Shown: piece after piece, positions 17,692 to 27,000 of the stretch | Layout: each line of letters begins with the position of its first letter | How positions within the stretch are numbered: the stretch's first letter is position 1 | Source: Chitinivorax sp. B | GTDB taxonomy: Bacteria; Pseudomonadota; Gammaproteobacteria; Burkholderiales; SCOH01 | Assembly: GCF_005503445.1 (NCBI RefSeq) | Contig: NZ_SCOH01000009.1 | Location: 81,866 to 145,865, forward strand | Length of the DNA: 64,000 nt | Direction: 5' to 3' | Program-made: the position numbers and the translations under genes | Notes under the pieces: generated by a model | What the model was told of the DNA's origin: nothing | The model's database searches: none | Seen by the model: the letters and a program-made list of their open reading frames with translations, nothing else

Positions 17692-17710
17692 TGTTCCGAT
17701 ATGCAGAACA
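17692..17710. promoter_or_regulatory. IclR operator candidate B, over the regulator's start codon
   Basis: TGTTCCGATATGCAGAACA shares 16 of 19 bases with site A and is a better palindrome (TGTTC...GAACA arms). It includes the iclR start codon (ATG 17701-17703), so binding would block regulator expression. Confidence 0.55.
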
Positions 17711-18513
17711 TTGAAGAATTTGAAGACACCGCACACCCCGATCATGAGATCGATGATCGGCAATTTGTTACCGCCCTGGCCAGAGGATTGGATGTCTTAC
17801 GCTGCTTTACTGTGGGGGATCGTGTGCTGTCGAATGGCGATATTGCCCGACGTACGCAGCTGCCCAAATCCACTGTATCACGGCTGACTTATACTCTGAC
17901 CAAGCTTGGCTACCTTCAACAGCTACCTGATTTGGCTGGATATCGAGTAGGCCCGTCTGTATTAGCCTTAGGCTATGCCGCCACTGGCAGTATGCGGGTA
18001 CGCGAACTAGCCCGACCACTCATGCAGGATCTGGCGGATTATTCCAATGCATTGGTCTCGCTGGCGGCACGGGACCGATTGGATATGATCTATTTGGAAA
18101 ACTGTCGCAGCCGATCATCAGTCACATTACGGCTGGATACCGGTATGCGGATGCCCATCGCCACTACCTCAATCGGCCGAGCCTTCCTGGCGGGCTTGCC
18201 ACAAGCAGAGCGGCAGTTTTTGTTGCAGCACCTGGAACGCCGCGCTGGCCAACGATGGGCAGAACAACAAATCGGCATTCGCGCTGCCATGGAGGACTAT
18301 GCACGACGTGGCTTTTGCTTATCGATAGGAGAATGGAAGCGGGATGTGAATTCAGTTGCGGTACCGCTGATCATTCCGGAGCTTTCTGACGTTGTAGTTT
18401 TCAGTTGTGGCGGGCCATCATTTTCAATCAAGCCTCGACAATTGACGGAAGATCTGGGCCCCAGGTTGGTGTACCTTGTCCAGCATGTTGCAGGACTGCT
18501 GGCGGAACCGTGA
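17701..18513 (+). CDS. IclR-family transcriptional regulator
   Basis: A 270-residue DNA-binding regulator. The N-terminal winged helix (about residues 20-82) reads FVTALARGLDVLRCF, then IARRTQLPKSTVSRLTYTL for the recognition helix, then LGYLQQLPDLAGYRVG for the wing. The C-terminal effector-binding domain (about 95-265) has the usual MRVRELARPLMQDLA helix and GRAFLAG/ GIRAAMEDYARRGFCLS segments. In this family the regulator often sits divergent from its target, here the gcdH CoA-transferase pair, so control of glutarate-type catabolism by an acyl-CoA or dicarboxylate is likely (inference). Paired operator-like sites, one over this gene's own start codon, suggest autoregulation. A terminator follows. 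Confidence 0.92.
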   Translation: MQNIEEFEDTAHPDHEIDDRQFVTALARGLDVLRCFTVGDRVLSNGDIARRTQLPKSTVSRLTYTLTKLGYLQQLPDLAGYRVGPSVLALGYAATGSMRVRELARPLMQDLADYSNALVSLAARDRLDMIYLENCRSRSSVTLRLDTGMRMPIATTSIGRAFLAGLPQAERQFLLQHLERRAGQRWAEQQIGIRAAMEDYARRGFCLSIGEWKRDVNSVAVPLIIPELSDVVVFSCGGPSFSIKPRQLTEDLGPRLVYLVQHVAGLLAEP

Positions 18514-18591
18514 TATTCATACAGAATTACCTTGGTAAACCATCGCAATCACTCCCACCTCGTTTCTATCTGGTAACAGGTCGTATCCAAA

Positions 18592-18622
18592 AAAACGCCG
18601 CATCAACTATGCGGCGTTTTTT
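18592..18622. terminator. Bidirectional terminator between iclR-type and DUF1631 genes
   Basis: AAAACGCCGCAT (18592-18603) pairs perfectly with ATGCGGCGTTTT (18609-18620) around the loop CAACT, with A and T runs on both sides, so it can end transcription from both convergent genes. A terminator with the same ACGCCGCAT core recurs after murA. Confidence 0.9.
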
Positions 18623-18637
18623 GGAGTAACAAGTCGA

Positions 18638-21025
18638 TTAAGCCGTCGCACCACTCTTCAACGCATCAAGCATGCTGCTGACGGCACGATCTACCAGTGC
18701 CGATTCTTCCACAATCACAGCACTGCCAGAACGAAGCTTGGCAGCCAAACCTTCCAGCGAAATCGACATCGCATTCAAACCTTGCCGGTTAGTGAACAGA
18801 TACATGTTCTTCATCGGACTGACCCATGCCAGTTTAGCCCGCATCGCCGTGTCCTCATGGCGGAACTCGATCCATGCCCCACGTTTCAGGTTAGCCGCCA
18901 TCGCATCATACGGATCGGCATCCTGAATTGCCGGCTTTGGCGGCACCAACTCCTGAATCGCGGCCACATCATCACTCATCCGCCGTGCATTGGCTGACGC
19001 AATCAGATCCAGTTCAAAGTTGCTGGCACCTACGGGTGCAGCATTGAAATGCTCCACTGGCATCAACTCTTTGGCCTCCGCTACCGGAGCAGTCACACTG
19101 GCCAATAACGGGGCCGGGGCAAAAATCGGCTCGGCTGGCGCAGCTTGGGGCACCTCTACCTGTTTACCCGGCATACCGGACTTGATCGCACCGGCATGAC
19201 ATTGAACGAGAGCTGCAAAGAACTTCTCGCGGGACTCTTTCGGCGTCTGATTGATCTCCAACGCAGCTTCCAGCTTCTTCAGCATCGGTGGCAGCAGGCT
19301 GACCAAGCGCATCCGCTCCTCGGGTGAACGCTTTGGTTGAACACTCCAGATCAGATCATCCATGGTTTGCAATGCATTGCGCCAGTTATCGCTGTCTACA
19401 CCGTCTTTGACGTAGACGGACAACATCAGATTGTTCCAGTGCAGTGACAGGAATTGCGCAATGACATCGGGCATGTCACCAACGGCGATACGCCGTTTGA
19501 CTTCGTCTTCCACCGACACCCGAGCCAACTGCAGCCATTCACGATCATAAATGACCTTGGCAGAGTTTTCAGCACGTTCGTGCGCCAGCTGTTCCTCTTC
19601 CGCCAGAAAAGCTTCCAACTCTTGACGGGCTGATTCGAAGATATCGAAGTTTTCTTCAAACTCTGACAGGATGCGATGGATGATTTCTTCGATCTTGCAG
19701 TAAAGGCGATCTCCCTCACCTTCTGTCTCATTCCACCCCAAAGCAGCCATTGCCAGCGTATCAAGCAACTGACGCGCAGGATGGGTCTTTTTGGAGAAGA
19801 ACTTCTTATCCAACATGGCGACCTTCAGCACCGGAATCTGTAAGCGCCCGATCAGCGCTTTCATCTTGTCCGGAATTTGTCGATCGTCAAATATGTAGTC
19901 AAACAGCATTGCGACGATGTCGATAGTCATTGCATCGACTTGTGTCGCCCCCTGCCCCATGACCGATCGCTTCACATCGCGAAGGATATTGCCACTTGCG
20001 GCCAGGCTTGGGTCAAAATTGGCTCCATCGACAACAATGGCTTCAAAATTACCATGTTGCATGGTACTCAATGCATCCAGCACATTGGCATTCAGCTCAG
20101 GAAAACCACCATTTCCTGCCGGGGCAAAATTGCTCTGCGCCAATCCTCCCAACATACTGGCCATACCAGCATCGGTATTACGCGATAGCAGTTGTTGCAA
20201 GGTGGCAAACAGCTCTTGATCACCAGCCTGTACAGCCTGTTGGCTATCAACGGTCGGTACCTGATTCTCAGGCTGCCCAGCAGGACGTTGCGGACGTGGT
20301 GCAGGCGCACCAGACGCACGACGGCGCAACATGTCCGGGGTAATGACTGGAATCACATTGCGATGGACCAAGTGGCTGTTGAGGTCCTTGTAAACCCCTT
20401 GAATATCGTCGGATACCAGCTGGTCGAACTGCTTGAGGATGATCAGTTTGACGTTGACGTTGGATTCCAGCTGATTACATGCATCCTTGAATGCTTCGCA
20501 AATCGCCTTGGGACCAAGCGGGTTGTCATCATCTGACAGATCAGTTTGATGCATCAGCTCGGCAACCCGATAATCCAGCGCCATCAATTCGTCTGTGCAA
20601 TTGTTCTTGAGCCGCTTGGCAATATCAGACACCGCCAACGTGGCTTCAAAGTCATCTGTATCGACAAGGCTCAGCTCCATGGTGGATAGATCCAGCTTCT
20701 TGGGCGGAACATCGCCTGCAGTCAAACGTTTGTTGAAACCTTGCAGGAAATTACGACGGAATTCCGCTTCGACTGCGGAACGATGGGCGAGCGCCTTGCC
20801 ACGGGCTTCCATATAGACATTGCGCACATCATGATTGAGGGCTTTCTCAGCTAACTCAAACAGGGACTCCTCAATGCGATCAAGCATTTTGGATAGCGAC
20901 TTGCTGAGTAGCTCAGCCGCCATATCCCGACATTCATTCAGCAACGAAACTGTATCCGAGCCCACTCTACGAGCCTTGTCGTACTCGCTTAACGAGACAA
21001 TGTTGTTTGGCGCTGTGTTGTTCAT
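18638..21025 (-). CDS. DUF1631 family protein under c-di-GMP riboswitch control
   Basis: A 795-residue cytoplasmic protein matching DUF1631 over nearly all its length: an N-terminal helical region (about residues 15-200), the middle segment IVAMLFDYIFDDRQIPDKMKA followed by LQIPVLKVAMLDKKFF, and a C-terminal segment (about 700-790) with GAWIEFRHEDTAMRAKLAWVS, whose strands resemble a degenerate PilZ-like fold. The biochemical role is unknown. The start is placed at ATG 21025 (MNNTAPNN); an in-frame TTG at 21091 would add 22 unlikely residues. A c-di-GMP-I riboswitch lies 145 bases upstream on the same strand, which ties this gene to the motile-sessile switch. It is a single gene with a terminator behind it. 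Confidence 0.85.
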   Translation of the reverse strand: MNNTAPNNIVSLSEYDKARRVGSDTVSLLNECRDMAAELLSKSLSKMLDRIEESLFELAEKALNHDVRNVYMEARGKALAHRSAVEAEFRRNFLQGFNKRLTAGDVPPKKLDLSTMELSLVDTDDFEATLAVSDIAKRLKNNCTDELMALDYRVAELMHQTDLSDDDNPLGPKAICEAFKDACNQLESNVNVKLIILKQFDQLVSDDIQGVYKDLNSHLVHRNVIPVITPDMLRRRASGAPAPRPQRPAGQPENQVPTVDSQQAVQAGDQELFATLQQLLSRNTDAGMASMLGGLAQSNFAPAGNGGFPELNANVLDALSTMQHGNFEAIVVDGANFDPSLAASGNILRDVKRSVMGQGATQVDAMTIDIVAMLFDYIFDDRQIPDKMKALIGRLQIPVLKVAMLDKKFFSKKTHPARQLLDTLAMAALGWNETEGEGDRLYCKIEEIIHRILSEFEENFDIFESARQELEAFLAEEEQLAHERAENSAKVIYDREWLQLARVSVEDEVKRRIAVGDMPDVIAQFLSLHWNNLMLSVYVKDGVDSDNWRNALQTMDDLIWSVQPKRSPEERMRLVSLLPPMLKKLEAALEINQTPKESREKFFAALVQCHAGAIKSGMPGKQVEVPQAAPAEPIFAPAPLLASVTAPVAEAKELMPVEHFNAAPVGASNFELDLIASANARRMSDDVAAIQELVPPKPAIQDADPYDAMAANLKRGAWIEFRHEDTAMRAKLAWVSPMKNMYLFTNRQGLNAMSISLEGLAAKLRSGSAVIVEESALVDRAVSSMLDALKSGATA

Positions 21026-21169
21026 GGCTGCACACCCGTCGTTCGCACGGCCACAATTAACCGTACCTAAAACCGCCTGATTCGCTGGCAACGCTGTTTT
21101 GCCTAGGGGTTAACGGGTGCTGGAAGCTGGTGTCGGGTCATGCCTTTGGTTAAGACTAGCCCGATTCAA

Positions 21170-21256
21170 CGTGCTTAGCAATCCCGCTATCCTGGGGCTT
21201 TCGCCCTGTAGACCGGAAACTTTGCGTCCCCACTTTTCAGTGAGTTTGCCCTAAAA
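21170..21256 (-). promoter_or_regulatory. Cyclic di-GMP-I (GEMM-I) riboswitch aptamer
   Basis: Read on the minus strand, the leader has the GEMM-I hallmarks in order: AGGGCAAAC (21252-21244), a short helix capped by a GAAA tetraloop, the joining segment GGACGCAAAG with TTTCCGG, a second helix GGGC-GAAA-GCCC, and the tetraloop-receptor/closing part ATAGCGGGATTGC (about 21190-21178). This is the same element order as in the Vibrio cholerae Vc2 aptamer. The aptamer ends about 145 bases before the DUF1631 start. I could not find an obvious terminator hairpin downstream, so whether c-di-GMP turns the gene on or off, by transcription or translation, is open. Confidence 0.9.
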
Positions 21257-21541
21257 ATAAGACGTCGATTTCTCCGGCATCCTGATCACAGCAAGCACCG
21301 AACAACATTGTTCAGCACATATTGCAGGACCATTTGTGGACACCTTGATCTTGCCGAGTCGGATGACTCGTCGGAGCAGAGTATACACGTTTTTGACGCC
21401 AGCATATAAGCAAATATTAAACTATCTGAAAATCCGGTCAAGCATTAGTCCCAGCCAAACCGATGTTTCATCAGGGTTTCTTGACCGCCCGTCAGCATAC
21501 ATACCCATTACCGGAAATAAGCCCTCAATAAGCCTTCAAAA

Positions 21542-21583
21542 AAGTTATCCACACACCTTCAAAAAAGCAATTGTGGATAACTT
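21542..21583. promoter_or_regulatory. Inverted pair of perfect DnaA boxes
   Basis: TTATCCACA (21545-21553) and TGTGGATAA (21572-21580) are both perfect consensus DnaA boxes, embedded in 12-bp inverted arms AAGTTATCCACA / TGTGGATAACTT separated by 18 bases. The sequence CTTCAAAAAAG occurs just before and again between the boxes. They lie 65 bases upstream of the lipoprotein gene at 21648. The stretch 21260-21540 otherwise shows nothing I can name. Confidence 0.7.
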
Positions 21584-21647
21584 ACCGTTCAGTCCTGGTT
21601 AGGCCACAGCGGCTACAATGCTACCATTGCCCAACAGGAATTCTTCC

Positions 21648-22148
21648 ATGTCTACACGCCACTGGCTGCTCGCTACGCTCTGTGCCACCACCTTGATGGC
21701 TGGTTGCGCTGGCCTATTGCAAAAACCTCAATCCCCCCAACTCAGCATTGCTGGTCTCAGCTTGGTGGGTGGCAATCTGTTTGAACAACGTTTCGTATTG
21801 AAGTTGCGTGTACAAAACCCGAATGACTTCGATTTACAGCTGAACGGCATGCGCTACAAGCTTGAATTGGCTGGTCAGGAGTTCGTACAAGGGCAAACCA
21901 ATCAACCACTGACTATTAAACGGCTCGATTCCGACATTCTTGAGGTCGATGCCTACGTAAAACTGTTTGAACTGTTTAAACAAGCCAAATCGTTAGCGGT
22001 AAACGGTAAGGTGCCCTACCGACTGACGGGAGAAGCTTTAGTGGGGGAAAGCAACTGGCACCTACCATTTGATAAGCAAGGTGAATACGATCTATCTGCA
22101 CTGGAAAAATTGAAGGGATTCCAGATGCTGCCTAACGGGCCGCAGTGA
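21648..22148 (+). CDS. LEA type 2 family lipoprotein
   Basis: A 166-residue envelope lipoprotein. The signal peptide ends in the lipobox LMAGC (Cys at about residue 19). The mature part is one LEA_2/WHy domain: LSIAGLSLVGGNLFEQRFVL, then the hallmark LRVQNPNDFDLQLNGMRYKLEL, and paired strands to the end. In bacteria such proteins are exported beta-sandwich lipoproteins, sometimes linked with desiccation or stress; the actual role is unknown. ATG 21648 follows AGGAATTC. Two DnaA boxes lie just upstream. Its 3' end overlaps the end of the convergent acyltransferase gene by 17 bases. Confidence 0.85.
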   Translation: MSTRHWLLATLCATTLMAGCAGLLQKPQSPQLSIAGLSLVGGNLFEQRFVLKLRVQNPNDFDLQLNGMRYKLELAGQEFVQGQTNQPLTIKRLDSDILEVDAYVKLFELFKQAKSLAVNGKVPYRLTGEALVGESNWHLPFDKQGEYDLSALEKLKGFQMLPNGPQ

Positions 22149-23442
22149 CAACCTGACCGGTGCTGACCGGCCATGCCACTGGCAACTTCTGATTCATCCA
22201 TGGCTGCATGCGTCGCTCCAGATAGTAAGCGCCAACCAGAATAACAGGCAAAGCCGACAGCACACCCGTCAACCCTGCCCATGCCTGACCAGCCTGAATC
22301 AGCGGCATGTGAAGCAGATATTGGGCGTAAGACAAGCCGCCAAGCGGTAGCAACCAACGTGTCAACGCTTGCTGCAATCGTGAGGCGGACGGTTGGCCGC
22401 TCAATATCAGAAGTACCAACCCGATTGCCATGAAACTGAGTACCCGGCCCTGGAACAGGGTGTGATTCGGCGCAAACATCCGCCACTGTTCAATGGCCAG
22501 CACCATGGCCACCATGCCCAACATGCCTGCGGCAGCCCAGTACTTACTGCGGATCGACATCGGTTGCAATGCAGCCTTTGAGTCATGCCAAGCCATCATC
22601 ACAAAAAACAAACCTAGCCACAATGCTTCAACCGCGACCGCAAACCGGGTATTGCCTAGTACCAACGCCGCCAGCAACAAGCCGCTTCCTGTCAGGAACA
22701 GTGTGGGGCCACCGACAGAAAAATGGCGCCCATGGCGACGTTGATGGGCAATCCAGGCGCCTAGGCACCAGCCGATGTACAGTTCCATCACATTCCACAA
22801 GTGATGACATTGGTATTCATTCAGCGCAAATGCTACGGCACTGATTGCAGCGACAATCAGTAGGGTTCGATGAATGCCAATGCGACGGGTTGACCACCAG
22901 AAGACAGGATATAAAAAGTAATAGATCACTTCATAACCCAAAGACCATACTGCCGTACTGGGCATGGCATTGGCCAGCCGGCCGCAGACATAGCTGCGAT
23001 CCCCTAGGAACAACAGATTGGCGATCCAGTCCCAGGTGGACATGCCTTGCCACCAATCGACATAGCGTGGGACTCCCGCTTCGCGTCCCAACCATATCAA
23101 GCCAGCAGCCAATACATAAACAAACAACCAGATAGGATAGATGCGCCTCGCCCGTAACAACAGATAGACCCATACTCCCCGCACGGAATCCAACGGGCGA
23201 TGCATGCTGGCATAGTGAATGCTGAAACCGGACAGTAAGAAGAAGAACAACACCGCCTGATGGGCATAACCGCCAATCATTTCGACCAGCAACGGCATCG
23301 CGCCTTCGCCAGATCGGAAACCCAAGACCTGAAGCAGATGAGCAACGGTGACATACAACGCAGCAAAGCCGCGAGCGGCTTCCAGCGATTCAACCATCGG
23401 CGCCTTACCCATCACGCCAGCATGTTGGGTATTCACCCACAT
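22132..23442 (-). CDS. Acyltransferase family 3 membrane protein (OafA/YrhL type)
   Basis: A 436-residue integral membrane acyltransferase with about ten hydrophobic segments. Family hallmarks are at the N-terminus: ESLEAARGFAALYVTVAHLL with the catalytic-type His (about residue 36), FFLLSGFSIHYA, and LLLRARRIYPIWLF with the Arg-x-x-Arg-I-x-P motif (around residues 92-100). Such enzymes O-acetylate or succinylate surface sugars, lipopolysaccharide or peptidoglycan-linked glycans. The target is not apparent; no glycosyltransferase cluster is near. The start ATG at 23442 overlaps the stop codon region of the upstream HD-protein gene by 10 bases, so the genes are translationally coupled with it and with dnaE. 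Starts at 23412 or 23397 are possible. Confidence 0.88.
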   Translation of the reverse strand: MWVNTQHAGVMGKAPMVESLEAARGFAALYVTVAHLLQVLGFRSGEGAMPLLVEMIGGYAHQAVLFFFLLSGFSIHYASMHRPLDSVRGVWVYLLLRARRIYPIWLFVYVLAAGLIWLGREAGVPRYVDWWQGMSTWDWIANLLFLGDRSYVCGRLANAMPSTAVWSLGYEVIYYFLYPVFWWSTRRIGIHRTLLIVAAISAVAFALNEYQCHHLWNVMELYIGWCLGAWIAHQRRHGRHFSVGGPTLFLTGSGLLLAALVLGNTRFAVAVEALWLGLFFVMMAWHDSKAALQPMSIRSKYWAAAGMLGMVAMVLAIEQWRMFAPNHTLFQGRVLSFMAIGLVLLILSGQPSASRLQQALTRWLLPLGGLSYAQYLLHMPLIQAGQAWAGLTGVLSALPVILVGAYYLERRMQPWMNQKLPVAWPVSTGQVVTAAR

Positions 23443-24080
23443 AGCTCCGCAATGGCCTGTCGCAGGTTTTGACGTGCCTGCTGATCCAACTGCCGATGAA
23501 AATAATCGGTAAGGTACAAGCGGGGGCGATCAAGAAAATCCTGCAGTAACGCAGCCCGTTTTTGGCGGAAAATCAAACTAGGTACCCAGCGATATTCCGC
23601 ACGGACGTTCCGCTCAAATTGGGCATAGACTTCCGGCCGGCTACCGAGTATGGCCAGATCGATATCCAATAACCAAAGGGCGTCGGGCACGCTCTCCTGA
23701 ACAGCATGCTGTGTGGCCAGAATCCAGCGCTCTACCCTGGCGATCAAACTTTCCGATAAGCCATGGCGCGTTGCAGTATCCCGCCACCACCGGGCACTAG
23801 CGGCCTCATTGTCTGATCGCATCGGCTTGTAGATTGCATCGTGGTACCAGATCGCCAATTCCAGCCCATCGTCACGCTGCAGCACCTGATCCTGGTAGGC
23901 GCGTTGTAACCAGTTCAGGCAAGCCGCGATATGCTCAAATGTATGGTAGTGCCGCGACGATTCATCATAGGCGGACCGTAGCACGAAATACTCTGCATCC
24001 ATTTCCGCCACACCCAACCGTTGCCATAAGGCACGCCATTGCGTCAACCACTGATCGTCAGCTGTAGCGGACTGCGACAT
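23433..24080 (-). CDS. HD-domain protein (predicted metal-dependent hydrolase)
   Basis: A 215-residue protein of the family often mislabelled as NMDA-receptor subunit homologue, with an HD phosphohydrolase core: the RHYHTFEHIAACL helix (His ligands at about residues 45-50) and the HD-type LAIWYHDAIYKP helix (about residues 76-86, with adjacent His-Asp). No nucleotide substrate is known. The reading frame overlaps the 3' end of dnaE by 23 bases and the 5' end of the acyltransferase by 10, so all three form one coupled transcript. I chose the ATG at 24080; a GTG at 24089 is also possible. Confidence 0.75.
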   Translation of the reverse strand: MSQSATADDQWLTQWRALWQRLGVAEMDAEYFVLRSAYDESSRHYHTFEHIAACLNWLQRAYQDQVLQRDDGLELAIWYHDAIYKPMRSDNEAASARWWRDTATRHGLSESLIARVERWILATQHAVQESVPDALWLLDIDLAILGSRPEVYAQFERNVRAEYRWVPSLIFRQKRAALLQDFLDRPRLYLTDYFHRQLDQQARQNLRQAIAELCG

Positions 24081-27000
24081 GTTGCTCACCCAGCCATCCC
24101 TTCAAACCATTCAACAAATCATCATGCAAAGTGATCCGCCATTCGTCACCCAGCACTAGCTCGCACTCTGCTTCACTATTGCTGTATTTGATGCTGATCG
24201 GGCAGGCACCATTTTTATATGGTGCCAATAGCGTCTTCAACTTGTCTGCATCAGCCTGACCATTCATCCGCAATGCCAGTCGCTTGGCAAACTGGCTACG
24301 TGCCTCGGCCAGCTCGTATAGGCTATCGGCGATGATGCGCATGCCACCGCTGTACTCGTCATGCCGGACATTGGCCTTGACCACCAATAGCGAATCTTCC
24401 TTGATCTTGTTGCGGCTGGCATCAAACAGCTCGGAGAACACAGATATATCGACGGGCTCCGATCCATCATCTAGCTTCACAAACGCCATGCGTCCCCGTT
24501 GGGTTTGCTTGATGCGCACTTCCAACACGATACCAGCCAAAGTCTGCAAGTCTTTTGGGTCTTTGGATGGGCGCAGATCCTTGATCTTGGTCCTGGCAAA
24601 TGTCCGCACCTCTGCAGCATAGCCTTCAAATGGGTGACCAGACAGGTAGAAACCAATGGCCAGCTTTTCTTCTGTCAACAGTTTGATCAGATCCCAGCGC
24701 GGGCAGTCCACCATTTCCACGCTAGGTGCATCATCCTCGAACATATCGAACAAGCCGCCCTGATTAGCGTTGGCGTTTTTCTGTTCTGCCTGTTCCATGG
24801 CCAGTTGCACGTTGGCCAACAGTCGGCCGCGATGATCATCCACGCTATCGAAAGCACCACCTCGGATCAGTGCTTCAATCACACGGCGATTGACCATGCG
24901 CTTGTCTGTCCGATTACAGAAATCGAACAGGCTCTTGAAGGGACCGTTCGCTTCACGTTCCGCCACAATATGCTCAATGGCTGCTTCACCAGTACCTTTG
25001 ATGGCGCCCAGTGCGTACCGGATCGACTGCATCGATTCCGGTACGAAGCGATAGACACTCTTGTTGATATCCGGTGGCAACAGCTCGATCCGGTTGCTGG
25101 GGTGTTTCAGATCCTCACGGAACACCGCCAACTGATCGGTATTCGACAATTCGGTGGACATGGTTGCAGCCATGAAGGCCGCACAGTAATGCGCTTTCAG
25201 CCACGCAGTGTGGTAAGCCACCAAGGCATAGGCCGCCGCGTGCGATTTGTTGAAGCCATAACCCGCGAACTTCTCCATGTAGTCGAAGATTTCGTTGGCT
25301 TTCTCTTCAGAAATGTCCTTGTTGGCCGCGCCTGCCACAAACGTGGCGCGCTGCTCAATCATTTCCTCGACCTTCTTCTTACCCATCGCCCGGCGCAGCA
25401 AATCCGCACCGCCCAGACTGTAGCCACCACACACCTGGGCAGCCTGCATCACCTGCTCCTGATACACCATGATGCCGTAAGTGGCGGCCAATACCGGCTC
25501 CAGCAGCGGGTGCAGATATTCGAACTTGGTACCTTGCTTACGGGCGATGAAGTCCGGGATCAGATCCATTGGGCCGGGGCGGTACAAAGCCACGAAGGCG
25601 ATAATGTCCTCGAACAAGTCGGGCTTCGCCTTTTTCAGCATGTCCTTCATCCCGGTGGACTCGAACTGGAATACCGCAGTTGTATTCCCTTCCTTGAACA
25701 CCTTATAGGCTTGCTGGTCATCCAGCGGCAAAGTTTCCAGATTGACTACCCTGCCATCCAGCTGTTTGATGTAGCCCACCGCCAGTTCCAGAATGGTCAG
25801 CGTACGCAAGCCCAAAAAGTCGAACTTCACCAAACCAACCTGCTCTACGTCGTCCTTATCGAACTGACTGACTGGGCTGGCATCTTCGCCAGAGCCTTGA
25901 TACAACGGGCAGAAATCCGTCAGGCGACCAGGTGCGATCAGCACACCACCCGCGTGCATACCCACGCCGCGCGTCAAATCCTCCAGGCTTTCCGCCAGTT
26001 CGAATAGTTCTTCGACACCCTCTTCCTGTGCGCGAACTTCGGCAATCTGCGGTTCCATTTCCATGGCCTTGGACAAACCAACCGGTTTGTTGGCTTCCAG
26101 CGGTACCAGTTTGGAAAGACGGTCGCACAGACCGAACGGCAGATCCAACACCCGGCCAACGTCACGAATCACCGCCTTGGACGACATGGTGCCGAATGTC
26201 ACAATCTGTGATACCGCATCCACGCCGTACTTTTGCCGAACGTATTCAATCACACGCCAGCGGTTGTCCTGACAGAAGTCCACGTCAAAGTCAGGCATGG
26301 ACACCCGTTCCGGATTCAGGAAACGCTCGAACAGCAAGGCGTAGCGCAATGGATCGAGGTCGGTAATCCCCAGGCTGTACGCCACCAGTGAACCCGCACC
26401 GGACCCCCGGCCAGGCCCCACTGGGCAGCCATTGTTCTTACCCCAGTTGATAAAATCGGCAACGATCAGGAAGTAGCCAGGGAAGCCCATCTTGATGATG
26501 GTGTCGGTTTCGAACTTCAACCGTGCTTCATATTCTTCCCGCTTGGATTCACGCTCCACATCATCCGGGAATAGCTGCAGCATCCGCTCCTTCAACCCCT
26601 CACCAGCACGATAGGCAAGGTAATCATCCAGCGTCATGCCATCTGGCGTCGGGAAATCCGGCAAGAAATACTTACCCAGCTGAATCGTCACATTACAGCG
26701 CTTGGCAATCTCCACCGTATTGGCCAGCGCTTCCGGCACGTCAGCAAACAGCGACCGCATATCATCGGTGGATTTGAAATACTGTTCTTCGGTGAAGTCG
26801 CGCGGCCGACGCTTATCCGCCAATACATAACCACTGGCAATGCACACCCGTGCTTCATGTGCCTTGAACTCTTCACGATTCATGAACTGGATGGGATGCG
26901 TCGCCACCACGGGCAAATCCAGTTCGCTGGCCAGATGCAGCTGACCTTGCAGAATCTGTTCGTAGATGGGTAGGCCATTACGCTGCAATTCCAGATAGTA

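Noticed and set aside
21542..21583. Paired DnaA boxes as the chromosomal origin
   Set aside because: Only two boxes are present, there is no AT-rich unwinding array, and no dnaA, dnaN, gidA or parAB gene is near.
24499..26007. A 502-codon open frame antisense to dnaE
   Set aside because: It lies entirely opposite dnaE, has no family-like sequence and no ribosome-binding site. It is a by-product of dnaE codon use.
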